Source: Ptychodera flava (Eukaryota; Hemichordata; Enteropneusta; Ptychoderidae). Taken from it: a stretch of DNA of 64,000 nucleotides. Of the stretch, positions 26,603 through 39,212 are shown one piece after another (position 1 is the first letter of the stretch; every line of letters starts with the position of its first letter). Position numbers and translations under genes: made by a program. The DNA lies in the NCBI RefSeq assembly GCF_041260155.1, contig NC_091940.1, positions 5,491,001 to 5,555,000 on the forward strand. The letters are read 5' to 3'. The notes below the pieces were generated by a model. It ran no database searches and was not told the DNA's origin. It saw only the letters and a list, made by a program, of their open reading frames with translations.

Positions 26603-27664
26603 ATGGCACACAATGGACTCATCCCCAATGGCATGACAAACGGTGTAACCAATGGCTACCGCATTGAAGAGAACGGATGCGATGACATCGGCGATGGAAC
26701 CGTTCAAAATGGTTTCCATAACAACAACAAACATCATGTTCTGGTGACTGGTGGTGCGGGATATCTTGGATCCACACTGGTTCCAATGCTGCTGCAAGAT
26801 GGCTATGAGGTCACCATCTTTGACATTTTCAGCTGGGGAGTCATCCCATTGCTCCCCCTAGCTGGTCATCCTAATTTACATATCGTCAAGGGAGATGTTT
26901 GCGATGACGCTCATGTCGCTGAAGTTATGAAGAATGTGGATGCAGTCATCCACTTGGCGGCCATCGTTGGATATCCAGCATGCGAGAAAGAGCCAGAGCT
27001 TGCCAGGAAAGTCAACGTTGGTGGAACTGAGAACATAGTAAAACATCTCCAACCTCACCAGAAATTAGTATATGCTTCCACTGGTTCCTGTTACGGAGCT
27101 GTGGATGGTGTTTGCACTGAAGAAACCCCAATCAGCCCCCTCACTCTCTACGGAAGCACTAAAGCACAAGGAGAGCAACTTGTTAGAGATGTCGGTGGTG
27201 TTGGTCTTCGTTTGGCTACAGTCTTCGGCGTGGCACCCCGAATGCGCCTTGATCTCCTTGTCAATGATCTGACCCACAAAGCTCTGAACATTAAGCACTT
27301 TGATCTGTACCAGGGTGGGTTCCGTCGCACATTCCTGCATGTCAAGGATGCTGCCAGCAGTTTCATCCTGGCCCTCAAGAAGTATGATTACATGACCGGC
27401 AAAGCCTACAATGTCGGCCATGAGAGTATGAACATGACCAAGTCAGAGGTGGCCAGACAAATCCAGGGGAGCGTTGATGATTGCAAAATCACAGAGTCCA
27501 CAAATGGAGAAGACAAAGACAAGCGCGACTATGAGGTATCTTATGAGAAGATACGAAACCTTGGTTTCAAGTCCACTCTGACGGTGAATGAAGGCATTAA
27601 GGAACTCTTGAAAATTTTACCTCACATGACCGAAGCAGATGTCAAACGGGCAAAGAATGTTTAA
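26603..27664 (+). CDS. NAD-dependent epimerase/dehydratase (extended SDR), intronless
   Basis: A complete 353-residue protein in one exon. Residues 49-56 (TGGAGYLG) are the TGxxGxxG NAD-binding loop. Asp74 ends the second beta strand, as in NAD-preferring enzymes; HLAA lies at 117-120; and Tyr183-x-x-x-Lys187 is the catalytic YxxxK, with Ser159/Thr160 before it. The RRTFLH stretch near residues 240-245 and the NVGHES motif near 272 are typical of sugar-nucleotide epimerase and dehydratase relatives. Such enzymes normally oxidise and reduce a nucleotide-linked sugar in the cytosol; the substrate here is unknown. From residue 46 on it resembles bacterial proteins more than animal GALE or TGDS as I know them. 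Residues 1-45 are an extra Asn/Gly-rich tail with six Asn-Gly pairs. No intron interrupts the reading frame although the gene lies in a long intron-bearing unit. Horizontal transfer is possible; retroposition or intron loss are alternatives. Confidence 0.93.
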   Translation: MAHNGLIPNGMTNGVTNGYRIEENGCDDIGDGTVQNGFHNNNKHHVLVTGGAGYLGSTLVPMLLQDGYEVTIFDIFSWGVIPLLPLAGHPNLHIVKGDVCDDAHVAEVMKNVDAVIHLAAIVGYPACEKEPELARKVNVGGTENIVKHLQPHQKLVYASTGSCYGAVDGVCTEETPISPLTLYGSTKAQGEQLVRDVGGVGLRLATVFGVAPRMRLDLLVNDLTHKALNIKHFDLYQGGFRRTFLHVKDAASSFILALKKYDYMTGKAYNVGHESMNMTKSEVARQIQGSVDDCKITESTNGEDKDKRDYEVSYEKIRNLGFKSTLTVNEGIKELLKILPHMTEADVKRAKNV

Positions 27665-30600
27665 AATTTCACCATATTTTCATATGTTTTGTGACGTGCA
27701 TGAAAAATTTCATACTTGAAATCTATGATTATTAGCATTATCTTACTTATTTTTGTTACTGTATCATATAGTTAATTTTTAGAGAAAACAAACCGTGTCC
27801 ATAAATTATCTATTTCTAAAAAATCATGATGGTGAAAAATGATTTCCATGTCAGGCAAAAATTCCAAGATATTTACCTCGGAGAAAGAGTGCAAAATCAA
27901 ACATCTGATCAGAATTTTCATTCCTTGAGTTCAAATTACAACCCCAACCCCATGTATAGTGATTATTTAAAACAAATACTTTGAAACAATGTCTCCCTAA
28001 ACCATTACAGTGTCTACAAACTAGTCCAAAAAGCTACATTCATCGTGTCAGCTTGCTCAAACACAAAAAAACTGATAACTTTAATACAATCATAACAAAT
28101 TTCACCCACTGGAATTATTGTCCTGAATGGTAACACCCATGATGGCATCAACTCTGCTGTTTTTGTCTTTCACCAAAACTCACCTTTACCTCGTCACTTT
28201 TTATAAACCTTATATTTATATCTATAGGCCATTTCTCAGCCGTTCCAGTTTATCGGCCTGGCACCACAATTCTTTCCCGTGAATTCTAAACGTTTAAAAG
28301 TTTGTAAAGAAGTATGTATCAAAACGCACAAGTGAGATATAGATGTTGACTTTTCAAGATGTAATATTTTCAGAGCACTGACATCAAGGGTATTTTCACA
28401 CTGGATGGCCATCAGAAACTATTATCAAGTGTTTGGTATCAGAATGATGGCCACTCTGATTGGTCAGTCCAAACTTAACATTATGCCACATGTAACAGAG
28501 AATTATGTTGAAAGTTTCTCTTGCCAACTAAGAATCATGTTTCTTCAATCTTCATTTTTATGTTATAAATTTTGTGATTTTTAAATGGTAGCCTCAGTTA
28601 AAAATGAAGACTGATTTCCACAGTGCTGTGGTACAATGGTTTTACAACATTGTCATTAACTGTTGTTGCTATTGACAACCCAAGAAGAGGCAACAAAGCT
28701 CAGAAAGATCTCTCAAAATCTGCTTGAAGTTGTATGTTCACCCAAATGTTTTCTACAGGAGTAAAATTTTGCCACTGGAAATGATAGCAGTTTACCAAAA
28801 TTTGACTTTGGTTAACATGACATTTTCAACATGCCCAAACTATGTTAAATTAAAATCCATATCTTACTATCATCATTTACGTAATATGTTGTTGACATAT
28901 GAATAGTTCATTCCCCTGTTGCATGCTGGGAGATGTTGTCATGGTAACAGGGTCATCCAGTTGAGTCATTCTGATTCAGTTCTTGCCTTTTTAAATTCCA
29001 ATATTTTTTTCTACAGATTGAATTAAAGTCCTTTTTCTCTTTTTGTATTCAACTTCAGGAAAATGTGATGCCTGTCCACAGGACACTTTTCCTCACTCAG
29101 CTCCCTTGTATAAATGCATTTGGAAATTCATGAGAATAATGAGTTGTAGATTACATATTTTATTCAGTACCGACAGAAGCAGTCATGCGACTGCTCATGA
29201 TCTGGTCCTATGTCAGATTTTGTGCAAAACTTTAAAAGAGGTGCTGCAGGGACCAAGAATCCAATTTAATGTAATGTACCACTTTTTCTTCAAATATCAC
29301 TGTATAATAACACTCTATCTTTTCAAAATACATATTTATTGTACAGATTAAGTCACAAGGACTGCAACAAATCTAATTGTACATCAGAGCAATGACTGCT
29401 TTTTAAATGCATGGCAGCCCAGATTTGATGTCATATTTTGCACTTTCTGTAGCTTTTTTTGTCCATAAATGAATATTCCAAATGGTATTATAACTGCCAT
29501 ACTTCTAGTCTATGCAATCTCCATGAGTAATCTGAATCTGAATCTGAATCTGAATCTTTCTTTGCTTTGTATTTGGAACTCTCTTTGATCTAGAATATGA
29601 TCCACTTTGTGTGTGGATTTTCTGAAGAACTACAGATTCTGTTCAAGTTCTGACAGAGACCTTCAGTTTACCTGGCAACAGAATCTAATTTGTTCTTTTT
29701 ACCTAGAAATGGAAATTTAACTCAAGTCAGCGACATTGCTCTTTAGTTTCAAATTTTTCACGATTTGAAGTGCAAAATTATGAATGTCCCAAAAGGTATG
29801 CTTGACAGAAGCTTTTGTTAAAACTCATGGAGGTTGCAGAGGCTATTAGCTTTTAACGATACCTGTATATGCTTAAAGGAGCAAGTAAGAATGTTTGTGA
29901 TTATAAATTTAGTAGATACTATTAGACAATTGAACAAAATATTCATAAGTGACAGGTGTGTTTCTGTCCAAGTAGCTGCTTTCATAGGTTGAATACCTAA
30001 CATGATCAGCGTTTTTGCCGAAGTGAGAGTCCAGAAAGTGATGATACAAACAAACACTTTCGGTTGAAAAAGACAAAGAGAGCAATCAACATATTGCTTA
30101 AGAGAATAAATCATGATCATTTGAGTTTAAACTCTAAAACTGTTGTTGTGTGTTTAATCTTGAACCTCATGGTAACAAGAGTCCGTTTAGAGATATAGGA
30201 ATTGTCCCAGAAACAAAACTAATGCAGTATTCACCGATCCTTTATAATTCATGCTTGTCATTTTGAAAATTGTACTTTTTAAATTTTATTCAGTGTTTTT
30301 TTCAGTGTAGGCAGTTTTTCTTGATGTACATTTTCGTACATACCATCTCACTCTCAATCATAATTCAAAAGATGTTTAATTTCATCCATTGATTTCATAC
30401 TCCCATTCCTCCTTCAGTTAGTCAAATAACTTAAAATATTTCACATTGTCCATAATGTCAGTGATAGGAATCTTTCCCAGGTTGATCCATAGTAGAACAG
30501 AGGAGATTTTGAAACTGCACATTTGTGGAAAATGGCTGATACACAAGAGAACAAAGAGTATTAAGATAATGAGATATTTAGAATATTGAAACTGGGGAAA

Positions 30601-31200
30601 CTGCGTCTAAAATTTTCCTGGTCAAATTTATTTTTGCCACATCATGCCATATAATATGCTGGTCCCTTGTGTTGTGAAAGGTCAGCCTAGCATTACAAAT
30701 TAGTTTTACTCATGGCAATTTGTGTTTGCTGCTAGTCATTAATTGTACATGAATTATTTAGTGATTCGGTTATCCAGTCAGTCAGATGTTGGCATGCTGT
30801 TCTGATGTTTGACATCCAAGGTGAATGCTAACTTTTATACTCAACGTTCAGAAGATGCCCTTCTAAAACACTTTTGGGTGTTTTATGTCAGTGTGCCAGC
30901 AGATATTTTAAAAGGCTCACTTGGGATACTGACTCAGTTTAGGCCAAACAAGGACCCTCTGCTGGCGTCTATTGCCCCACGACATTCAAAACTTTAACAC
31001 TAAAAAATTACTGAGACCCAGTAAGCATATCAGGCACACTGTTATTCCATGTGGGTAGCTACCTCCATGGTTATTCTTACTCGCTCAGTGATTTTCAAGT
31101 ATTGCAGAGCAGAAAGGAAGCTGTACGCAGATCTAGTATCAAACTATTTAATTGATAATATTAGTCCATAATTATCATATTCATGTAACATTTCATAGAT
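27665..31200 (+). other. Downstream part of the epimerase unit, 3' UTR and flank
   Basis: CpG-poor sequence continues for about 3.5 kb beyond the stop codon. Possible polyadenylation hexamers on the plus strand include ATTAAA at 29,023-29,028 and AATAAA at 30,105-30,110, with no way to choose between them. A (TCTGAA)n short repeat lies at 29,531-29,557. No second coding exon was recognised. CpG frequency rises again near 31.2 kb, which is probably close to the end of the unit. Confidence 0.4.
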
Positions 31201-33238
31201 GCCTAATGCACCTGTGTCAAGCTCTGACCAGTGGCCACTCTTGTTCTTCACACTGTGGTTACCATTAATAATTGTCCCAGACCGTTAAGGTAATCGTTTA
31301 GATGTTGTCAAAATCATGTTTTTATCATTAGAAATTGACTATAAGATTAGACAGCTATCGCGACGTTTCAGATTTTAGCTGCAATAGGTTCAATATGGAT
31401 CACAAGTTAAAAATGACATCCAAGACTGAAAGGAAAACAATGTATAACCGTAGCAAATCACTTTATTTCTGATCAGGGATGATATCTCACTAACTGTTGT
31501 GACAATATGCATAGATTTTGACTCCGTTTTGATCAAAGCATCTATAAGTTGGTGTGTTTGCCAGTATCAAACCATAAGGTGTACTGAATTGCCATATGGT
31601 AACATAATAAAAGTGCGGCAGTCAACATGGTCCATTTCACATATCGGCGTGAACATTATCGGAATAACCGACATTTCGTGATGCAGTACACTAAAGTCAT
31701 TTCGACTACCCTTGGAACTTTCTCTACGTGTACATCCAAAGAATAATCTGCTCACAATCGTCATCGTTTATGTGTAATGGCTTCCAAATCGAGTCTTCAC
31801 GATTTCCAATCGACGTACCTTACCATACCGTACCAATAAACCAAGTTACATGTCATACAAATGATCATAATGCAAGCTTTCTCAACATAATGCGCACGCA
31901 GTCACAAGGTTAAACTATGCTGTGTTTTATAGTGTATCTATGATCCTTAATATTTTGGTTTGCTCAAACATTAAATAGCAAATGGGTTGATTTCGGTATA
32001 TATCTCGAAATTTCCTGGACTCTGCCCGCTGGATTTTCTCACTCCAGATATTGCATTTGAGTATTAATATGTTTTTTTCATTTCGAGAGTGTTTTCAACC
32101 TTGTATCCATCAAGTGTCTGTCTGTTGTCACACAACTATACTTGTTCCTAAAGTCCTTCTCGAATGCGGCAAATTGTCTGTACTGGATCCTATAGAGAGC
32201 AGTATTTCTTAAATATGAAGGTTTTAAAATATTCCCTTATCTATCGTATACCTGCCATTTTCATTTCATTATAGACAGGTGACAACTCGAATAAAAAGCT
32301 TGTAAAATCAATAAATTTCTAATCAACGTTGATACCAGATCATGTGAAAGGTTTTAATGAGAAGTCGATTTCATAAACACACAAGAAATCGAAATGCCAT
32401 TGTTATAAACAATTAAACGTCGTTCAGATTTCTCATGTACACTTTGATAGATCTCTCGATCGCCTAGCAACAGTGGTGATATAAAATCGTGTTACGTCAG
32501 AGAAACAGCAGCAAGCTGAGTTATTTATATTTAGCGAAGGGCACAGCTATCAACCACAAATCGCTTTGTGCCCACGCGTTCAAAGGGTCGATTTGTAAGT
32601 AAAATTGTTTCTACAAGACATGTAGGTGTACGTCAAAAACACACGAGTGAAATGGATTAAACGTTTAGAGACATAAGAGCGAGACGCCTACCCTTCGATT
32701 TCAGCACGTAGTTGAACAATCGGTGAGGTATGATGCATGCTATGTTACCGTGGTTACGTTTGGATTGAAGTAAAATTTCTGATGATTACGTTGTCTAGGA
32801 CATGATGACGACAGCTAATCAGCTTGCAGCCCTTATAGCAATGCATGAAAGAGAACAATAAATGACACTGCTGTTGCCATGGTGTCCATGTCACTTGCGT
32901 CTAGACCTTACTCGCTTTATCATTTGATCTAGCACCATGTTTTCAGGGTATTTGTATCGTAGGTGTGTCATTGAGAGAATAAAACCTACACTTGGCATTG
33001 CGTTGAAGGAAGACAATTTTGAGCCGTTGACGTCAGATTGTCATGAACCTGGAATTTGTGACAATTGTAAACGATGACGTCATTTTTCTCAGATCTTGAA
33101 TTATACTGTTTCGTTTTGAAGCTTTTACTTCATCACAATACAGACAACAAAATTAAATTCGACCTTACATTCAAGAAAAAAAATCACCGATTTCGGATGC
33201 ACTTGAACCACTCATACTGTCTCCTAGTCTCATGTAAA

Positions 33239-33241
<3 letters not shown>

Positions 33242-33327
<86 letters not shown>
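33242..33327. repeat. (CT)n microsatellite
   Basis: About 43 uninterrupted CT dinucleotides. It produces spurious Ser-Leu and Arg-Glu reading frames on the two strands. Confidence 0.98.
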
Positions 33328-33329
<2 letters not shown>

Positions 33330-34929
33330 GTACCATGAATGCGTATTTCGAAGGTTCCAGGTTAGCACAACACAAATTTGTATTTTGACTGTTGACTCTT
33401 TATTGATAACACCAGTATTTTAAAGCGTTATATCGAACCATTTTAACACAGTATCTGATGGGATCAACAAGTCATGAATACGAAAACATGACCACTATCA
33501 ACCTAATTAAAGCTGTTTGATTATAAAACTCTCCGGGGAAAACCTTTCTATTTGAAATTTGTTTATTTGAAACAAAGCGATAAAAGAGTTTATTGGCAGT
33601 GAAACTCTTTAAGTTATAATAATTCTCTCCATTCTTGAAATGTCACTTTCTAGGTGGATTGTTGCGGATGACAAAACTGTCAAACACGCCCCTTGGCATT
33701 ATTTCATGATATCTAACTAATCAATTCTCATCAAATTAATGACCGACTATTTAACAAACTTCAATCGGATTTCAAAAACTATACCACATATCTAGAAAGT
33801 CTAGAAAACGATGATAAATATTTGAAGTTTAGTCAGCTCTATTACCTTTGATATATTTCCCAGTATTTTTGTTATACTTGTAAATGTAGGTTCCCGTTCT
33901 GCTCGCCCAAAATGATATCGAATTGTCCAGTGTTTAATACAGAGCGTCAGTGTGTAATACTCCGAGTGACTGTCATCAGTAATAGTGTACTCGTCACATT
34001 GTATTTGTATTAACTGTACTTTGCATTGCAACATATTCCAGCAAAGAGGAAGACCATGTGCGTGTTTTACAAAACAAAAATATGAAAAACAGTCATCAAG
34101 TACACTATCGTCCTTGTTGTGTCGAGGATACACTATTTTCCAGAACAAAACGCAAATCTGAAGACGAGACTTCCCTTTGTATGCGACTCAATGCAATCAT
34201 ACAGCCGACACCAACGTTTTGAAATCTCATTTCTTTCATACGTAGACACTAATATTGCAACGGTGGTGAAACCGCTCCAATAATTTTCCCTTTGACTTGC
34301 TTTCAAGTTGTTATTAAGCTTATGAACTATTTGTCATTATAAAAATACACAGAATCAGGCTTGAACTCGGAACATAAAGTGTGAAAATATACAAGTGCAC
34401 ATTTTAATGTGTTTTGACTACTGGATTATGCGAAGTCACATTTCATTCTATTTTTTGAGTTTACCGAAATTAGAAGCATCTGGCATTCCAGGATATCATT
34501 GTACCTTTATCTGTGTACGGCTGGCGACTCTAAGAACGAAAATTGAGGTAAAAAAATCAGAAAGCACTTCCCTTGATAAAGTTACTTTTTATATAATAAA
34601 TATTTTGTTTAAAACAACCATGTCTTTTTGAAACGGAAACTTTAAAAGTGAGTTTTCCAATTTACAGATACCGCACATATGGAAGATTAACGGCGCTAAA
34701 TTTGCAATAATATCAGAATGCCGGGGAAAATTAACCTGTGACGCTTACAGCAATCAAATGCTAGAAAAGACATGTATTTTCCACTTTAAAAAAATCCTGT
34801 TGAATTTTGGACACCGCTGAAATTTCTCGAAACTACCAAGCGCTTGTTGGAAAAAGAAAAACGATTTTGCATCGTGTCCTTAACTTATAATGCGTGATTT
34901 TCGTAATTTCATGAAATTACGAGGTTACA

Positions 34930-36219
34930 CTCTGATCATAAGATATTTTATCAATACCTTAGTTGCAAAATTTATCTTTTGCTCAGATTCACAATTATAG
35001 TCATACTACTATAACAAAACGTTTTGAAGTAGTCAATTTTTAGGATTCTAAAACACTACAGGGACTGTTTATAACTTTCATCAAACTTTTAAATTTGGTA
35101 TTTCGTACTTACCGCCCTTGTAAATTTGTTCTACAATTGTATCATCCTCCTATGAGGTATACGTTCCCAGTTTATTCGTCATAAAGCTATTTTGCGCGGA
35201 GACATGACCATCTCTCTTGCAAGCTTGTAAATCAGGGTCACTCAAAAAAGGCTTGTCTCTACATTCAAACGCTTTTTGGCAGGTGTCATGAACTGACAGA
35301 TAAGTATGATCTTTCACCTGAACAAATGATCACTCAGGCTGATGGCATCGGTGACATTTGTCTGTAGATTAAAACCACTTCCTATTTTGACTTACAGATT
35401 GATATATTGTGAGTGTCATATGTGGAGAAAAATGAGCTTACCATTTTCAAAACACCTGACATTACTTCTCAGTTGTCTTTACCGGGGGTCCATATATTTT
35501 TCTTCGACTTATTTGACTTTCTTGTGTGTTGTCCATCTATGCTGAGCTGTTTGTGTTTGTTATATCGAGTTTGTCACTAGCTAAGGAATTTATGACTGTG
35601 ATGTAGACTATGGTTTGGTACTATTGTACTGATTACTGTATACAGTCTTGGAACTTTGAGCAAGTTGCATAAAACTGTCCGGCAAGTACGACCAGACGGT
35701 TTCAATTATTGCTCACAGTTCTTAGAGTGAATTACGTGCCTTCGTCATCAACATCAACCTGGTAATTCCATGAAATTACGAAGTGCCTACTCGAAGATAA
35801 TGAATTTGCATTGTGAGGGAAGGACACCAGGGGAAGGTGCTGCGAAGAGACAGGTCCGCCATAATGAGTAAAGTGAACGCACGTCATTGATGACGAAGGT
35901 ACGTCTGCCATGAGATAAATTCACGCTAAGAACTATGCGCAATAATTGAAATTGTGTCTAGTTATCCTTGTCAAACAAGTTTATGCAGTTTGCTCCAAGT
36001 TCAGTCCAAAAATCTATACAGTAATGGCATTGTAGACAAAATAAAAGGGCAGTCGGTACGAAATACCAAATTTAAAAGTGGAAAGTTTTAAAGTCACTGT
36101 AATGTTTTAGAATCCCAAAACTTGACTTCTTCAAAACGTTTTTAATAAATTGTTTTACTTTGAGCTAAATAATAAATTTTTCATTCTTAAATATTGATAA
36201 AATATTGAAATGATCAGAG
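34930..36219. mobile_element. Fold-back DNA element with long inverted arms and a nested insertion
   Basis: The right arm (about 35,893-36,219) is the imperfect reverse complement of the left arm, which is split into 34,930-35,141 and about 35,623-35,757. Matching landmarks include CTCTGATCAT at the outer tips, AAATTTGGTATTTCGTAC, and TTCAATTATTG further in. About 480 bases in the left arm (35,142-35,622) have no counterpart and are bordered by the word ATTGTA on both sides, consistent with a later insertion. No transposase frame is present. Family unassigned; non-autonomous. Confidence 0.8.
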
Positions 36220-37295
36220 AGTATTTGGAATGTACCGAGTCTGTTTTAATACAATTTTTGCACCCGTTTTGTGCCATGGCTGAAATTTTTGATTGTGATT
36301 GTCAATAAGGATAGATTACGATCGATAAAAATATTTCAAATTGACTCAGTCTTATCAATATTCTGGCACGGGCCTACTGTTGCCCTGATTTTATTTTGGA
36401 TGACAGATGTTACGAGTGACCACTATAAGGCAGGTAGTTGTTTTGAGATCTCATCTACCCTCTCGCTGATTCTTGCGGGTCTAGCTGTCAAAATACACCC
36501 AGGTACAGATCGCTAGATTCCATTTTGAGCTGATCCAGGGTTTGTTTCGAGTATGAATGATAAGAAGGTTTTTCGCAGTGTTTGTTTCGAAACAAGAAAC
36601 GGGTGTTTCTCTCCATGAGCAACTAAGTTCCCGACAGACCTAACGACAGAAAGTTTTAACTGGACGCACAGTGCAATTATTGGTGTGATACGTATAGGCT
36701 GGCAATACAATGTACATACCGGTCAATTTATGATTTGACAATGCGGCAGATTACGCAATCATATATTACATCCTCTTTCACTAACTAGTCATATTAAGGC
36801 AGACTTTGCTTTGAACAACTGGAAGAATAATATGTGCGCATGATTATCAGCATCCGGGCGAGACTTCACTCGTGCGCACAAAGCTGCGCAGAACATATAG
36901 ATTCGCAAGAGACAGTGGCGTGATCTATCGGAAATGAACGGATTCATTCATTAAAATTAGCATATTTATATTCCATTAATTATCATCAGAGAGAAGTTGG
37001 TACAGGACAACAACTGTGAAGTGTATTTCACTTCGCAACTGCTTATATTCCTTGTAAAACGCTGATAATGTACACGCAAAGATCGTCCTCCTCCTTATCT
37101 TATCATCGTCATCATCGTGAAGCTCAACTTTACACTCACATTTTATTAGACAGGCTATATGTAATTCCTTTATTGACTTATGTTCAAGGCTTTGTCCTAT
37201 ATATTCTCTTCGGATTCTTCTTCTTTTTTGAGTTTAATTGCTATTTTAAATCTATACTTTTCAAAACTCATAAATTTCTTTTGTTGCACCTCGGT

Positions 37296-37320
37296 TATTT
37301 ATTTATTTATTTATTTATTT
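37296..37320. repeat. (TTTA)n microsatellite
   Basis: About six copies of TTTA. A related TTTTA/CTTA-rich stretch lies at about 38,003-38,058. Confidence 0.95.
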
Positions 37321-39212
37321 GAAATTCATTTTAAGCGTAAAATAAACTAATAATGTTTACTAATAATTCAATTTTTCAGAGTCCTATGTCCTAAGAGATG
37401 CCGTTTTAATACTTTAACCATTATGAGTAAAAAAATTCATTTGTACTAAGTTGGAAATATGAAGGCACTAATCCTTTTATAGGATTTCCGGTTTGAATCA
37501 TATTTTGACAGATTGCCGAAATGATACCAAAACAAAGGTTACGTCCATTTAGCTTTTAAAGGTTGCTCTTCATTCATGTAGAATATCTCATTAATTCTAT
37601 TTATCTCTCTTCGATACGGATGATCTGCAGTATCACCGTCTTTAGGGCCTGGTCGTCCAGAGTAGCTTATCTTGGTCATGGATAGATTTTGCAGCTGCCT
37701 TTCCCCATAGAGTACTTATAGATTGATGATCGTGTGATCGTGAAAGCTTGAATTATTTTCGGAGAACAGTTTGACCAAACTCGATCTCTAATGGCGCATT
37801 TATTTGACAAATGGATATTGAAAATGGAAAGATTGAGGTTAATGGACTATATTTAATTAATTTTTTTGGAAACTCCAGTGTCTGGGTTTACGACCATCGT
37901 TGTACTCAGTGTTTCCTTTCTGCTTGATTCAACTCGTTAGATTGAATGAAAATATTATGATATTCTGACATTTACACTTTGCATGCATTAATAATTAATT
38001 GATTATATTATTTATTTTATTTTTCTTATTTTATCTTATTTATCTTATTTTATCTTTGTTGAAATTGCATCGGGTCAGTTTTTTTGTCTATTCCTGATCC
38101 ATTAGACGTCAGTCGAAAAGAGTGCTCGCTACATAATTATCATGATTTATTAACAAATACAAAAATAATGTGCCATCAGTGCAGATGGTTTAACAACTTG
38201 TTTTCGTGACGTTAAAATGCCATATAAAGCCAAATAGCGACTGTCTCACCATCTGACTTTTGATGCACAGATGGTCATGTCATGTTGATACTATCGTTGA
38301 ATTGCATCTATTTCAAACGAGAGTAGGGATGAAATGTCATGGCAACCGCCTTCTGAATAAATCTGCTGATAGCAATGTGCACGATGAAGATCACAGAGTG
38401 ATGCTGTACCAATTACAGATATTGACCTGGCCTCCTTGTACGTATCTGCTGTGAACTGTGAGGATCAGCAAAGGTTTCACGTCCCAGACTTTCAAATCTT
38501 TTGTTAAAATGCGTACGTCAAGGTCAAAATATTTCAGGGCCAAAGAGAGCAGAGCCATAAGCAATTTGTCAACATCTGTAAAAGATCACAGAACGGAGTG
38601 GAATCTGCACCTTTGTAAAACACAAAGTTCAAGCACGGAATGACGTAGAATAAATATTGGTATTTGTTATTCTTTGTTGTATTTGTTTTTCTGTTAAAGA
38701 CAATAGAGACTGACTAAAATAATTCTATAACTCATATTTCCTTTCTCTTTTCACGCCAGCAATACGCCTACGTAAGGTTTGAAATATTTACGGGCTTTAA
38801 AATCTCTCTGCAAAATCTGTTGATTTATTAACATACAAGGTGTGTGGATCGCCGTCGTATAATGAGAATATAAGCCATATTGTGATATTTTTATTCAGAA
38901 TCAGATGATCATGAATCACTGTCAGGTTTTTGATAGATGCATTTGTTTCACTCTCTTCGAAAATTCAATATTGCTGCGACTGAATGCCTACACTTTGCAC
39001 CGTATTGTAATGAATATTCAGTATGCACTCCATTCTACCGGACTTGAATAAAGTCTGTGATTTGTGAGTAGGGTGAACGGGATGATTTGTGCTCTGTTTT
39101 CATATGAAACGTGTAAATGGGATGAACGCAATACAAGAGTTAAACCCGGGAAACAAACACACTACTGCGCAGACTCAGGGGTAATTACGCGTTCGATCGT
39201 TGGAAAACCGGA

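Noticed and set aside
29043-29351. Cys-rich stretch KCDACPQDTFPHSAPLYKC after a possible acceptor
   Set aside because: It recalls the CxxCP pattern of ephrin-receptor-like repeats, but only one partial repeat is present and no neighbouring exon supports it.
33074-33388. Ser-Leu and Arg-Glu repeat proteins, here and at 50.5 and 54.0 kb
   Set aside because: Translations of (CT)n or (GA)n microsatellites.
36430-36516. LILAGLAVKIHPGTDR, faintly like the LLLAGDIHPNPGP start of some LINE proteins
   Set aside because: The match is weak, stops immediately, and no endonuclease or reverse transcriptase sequence follows.
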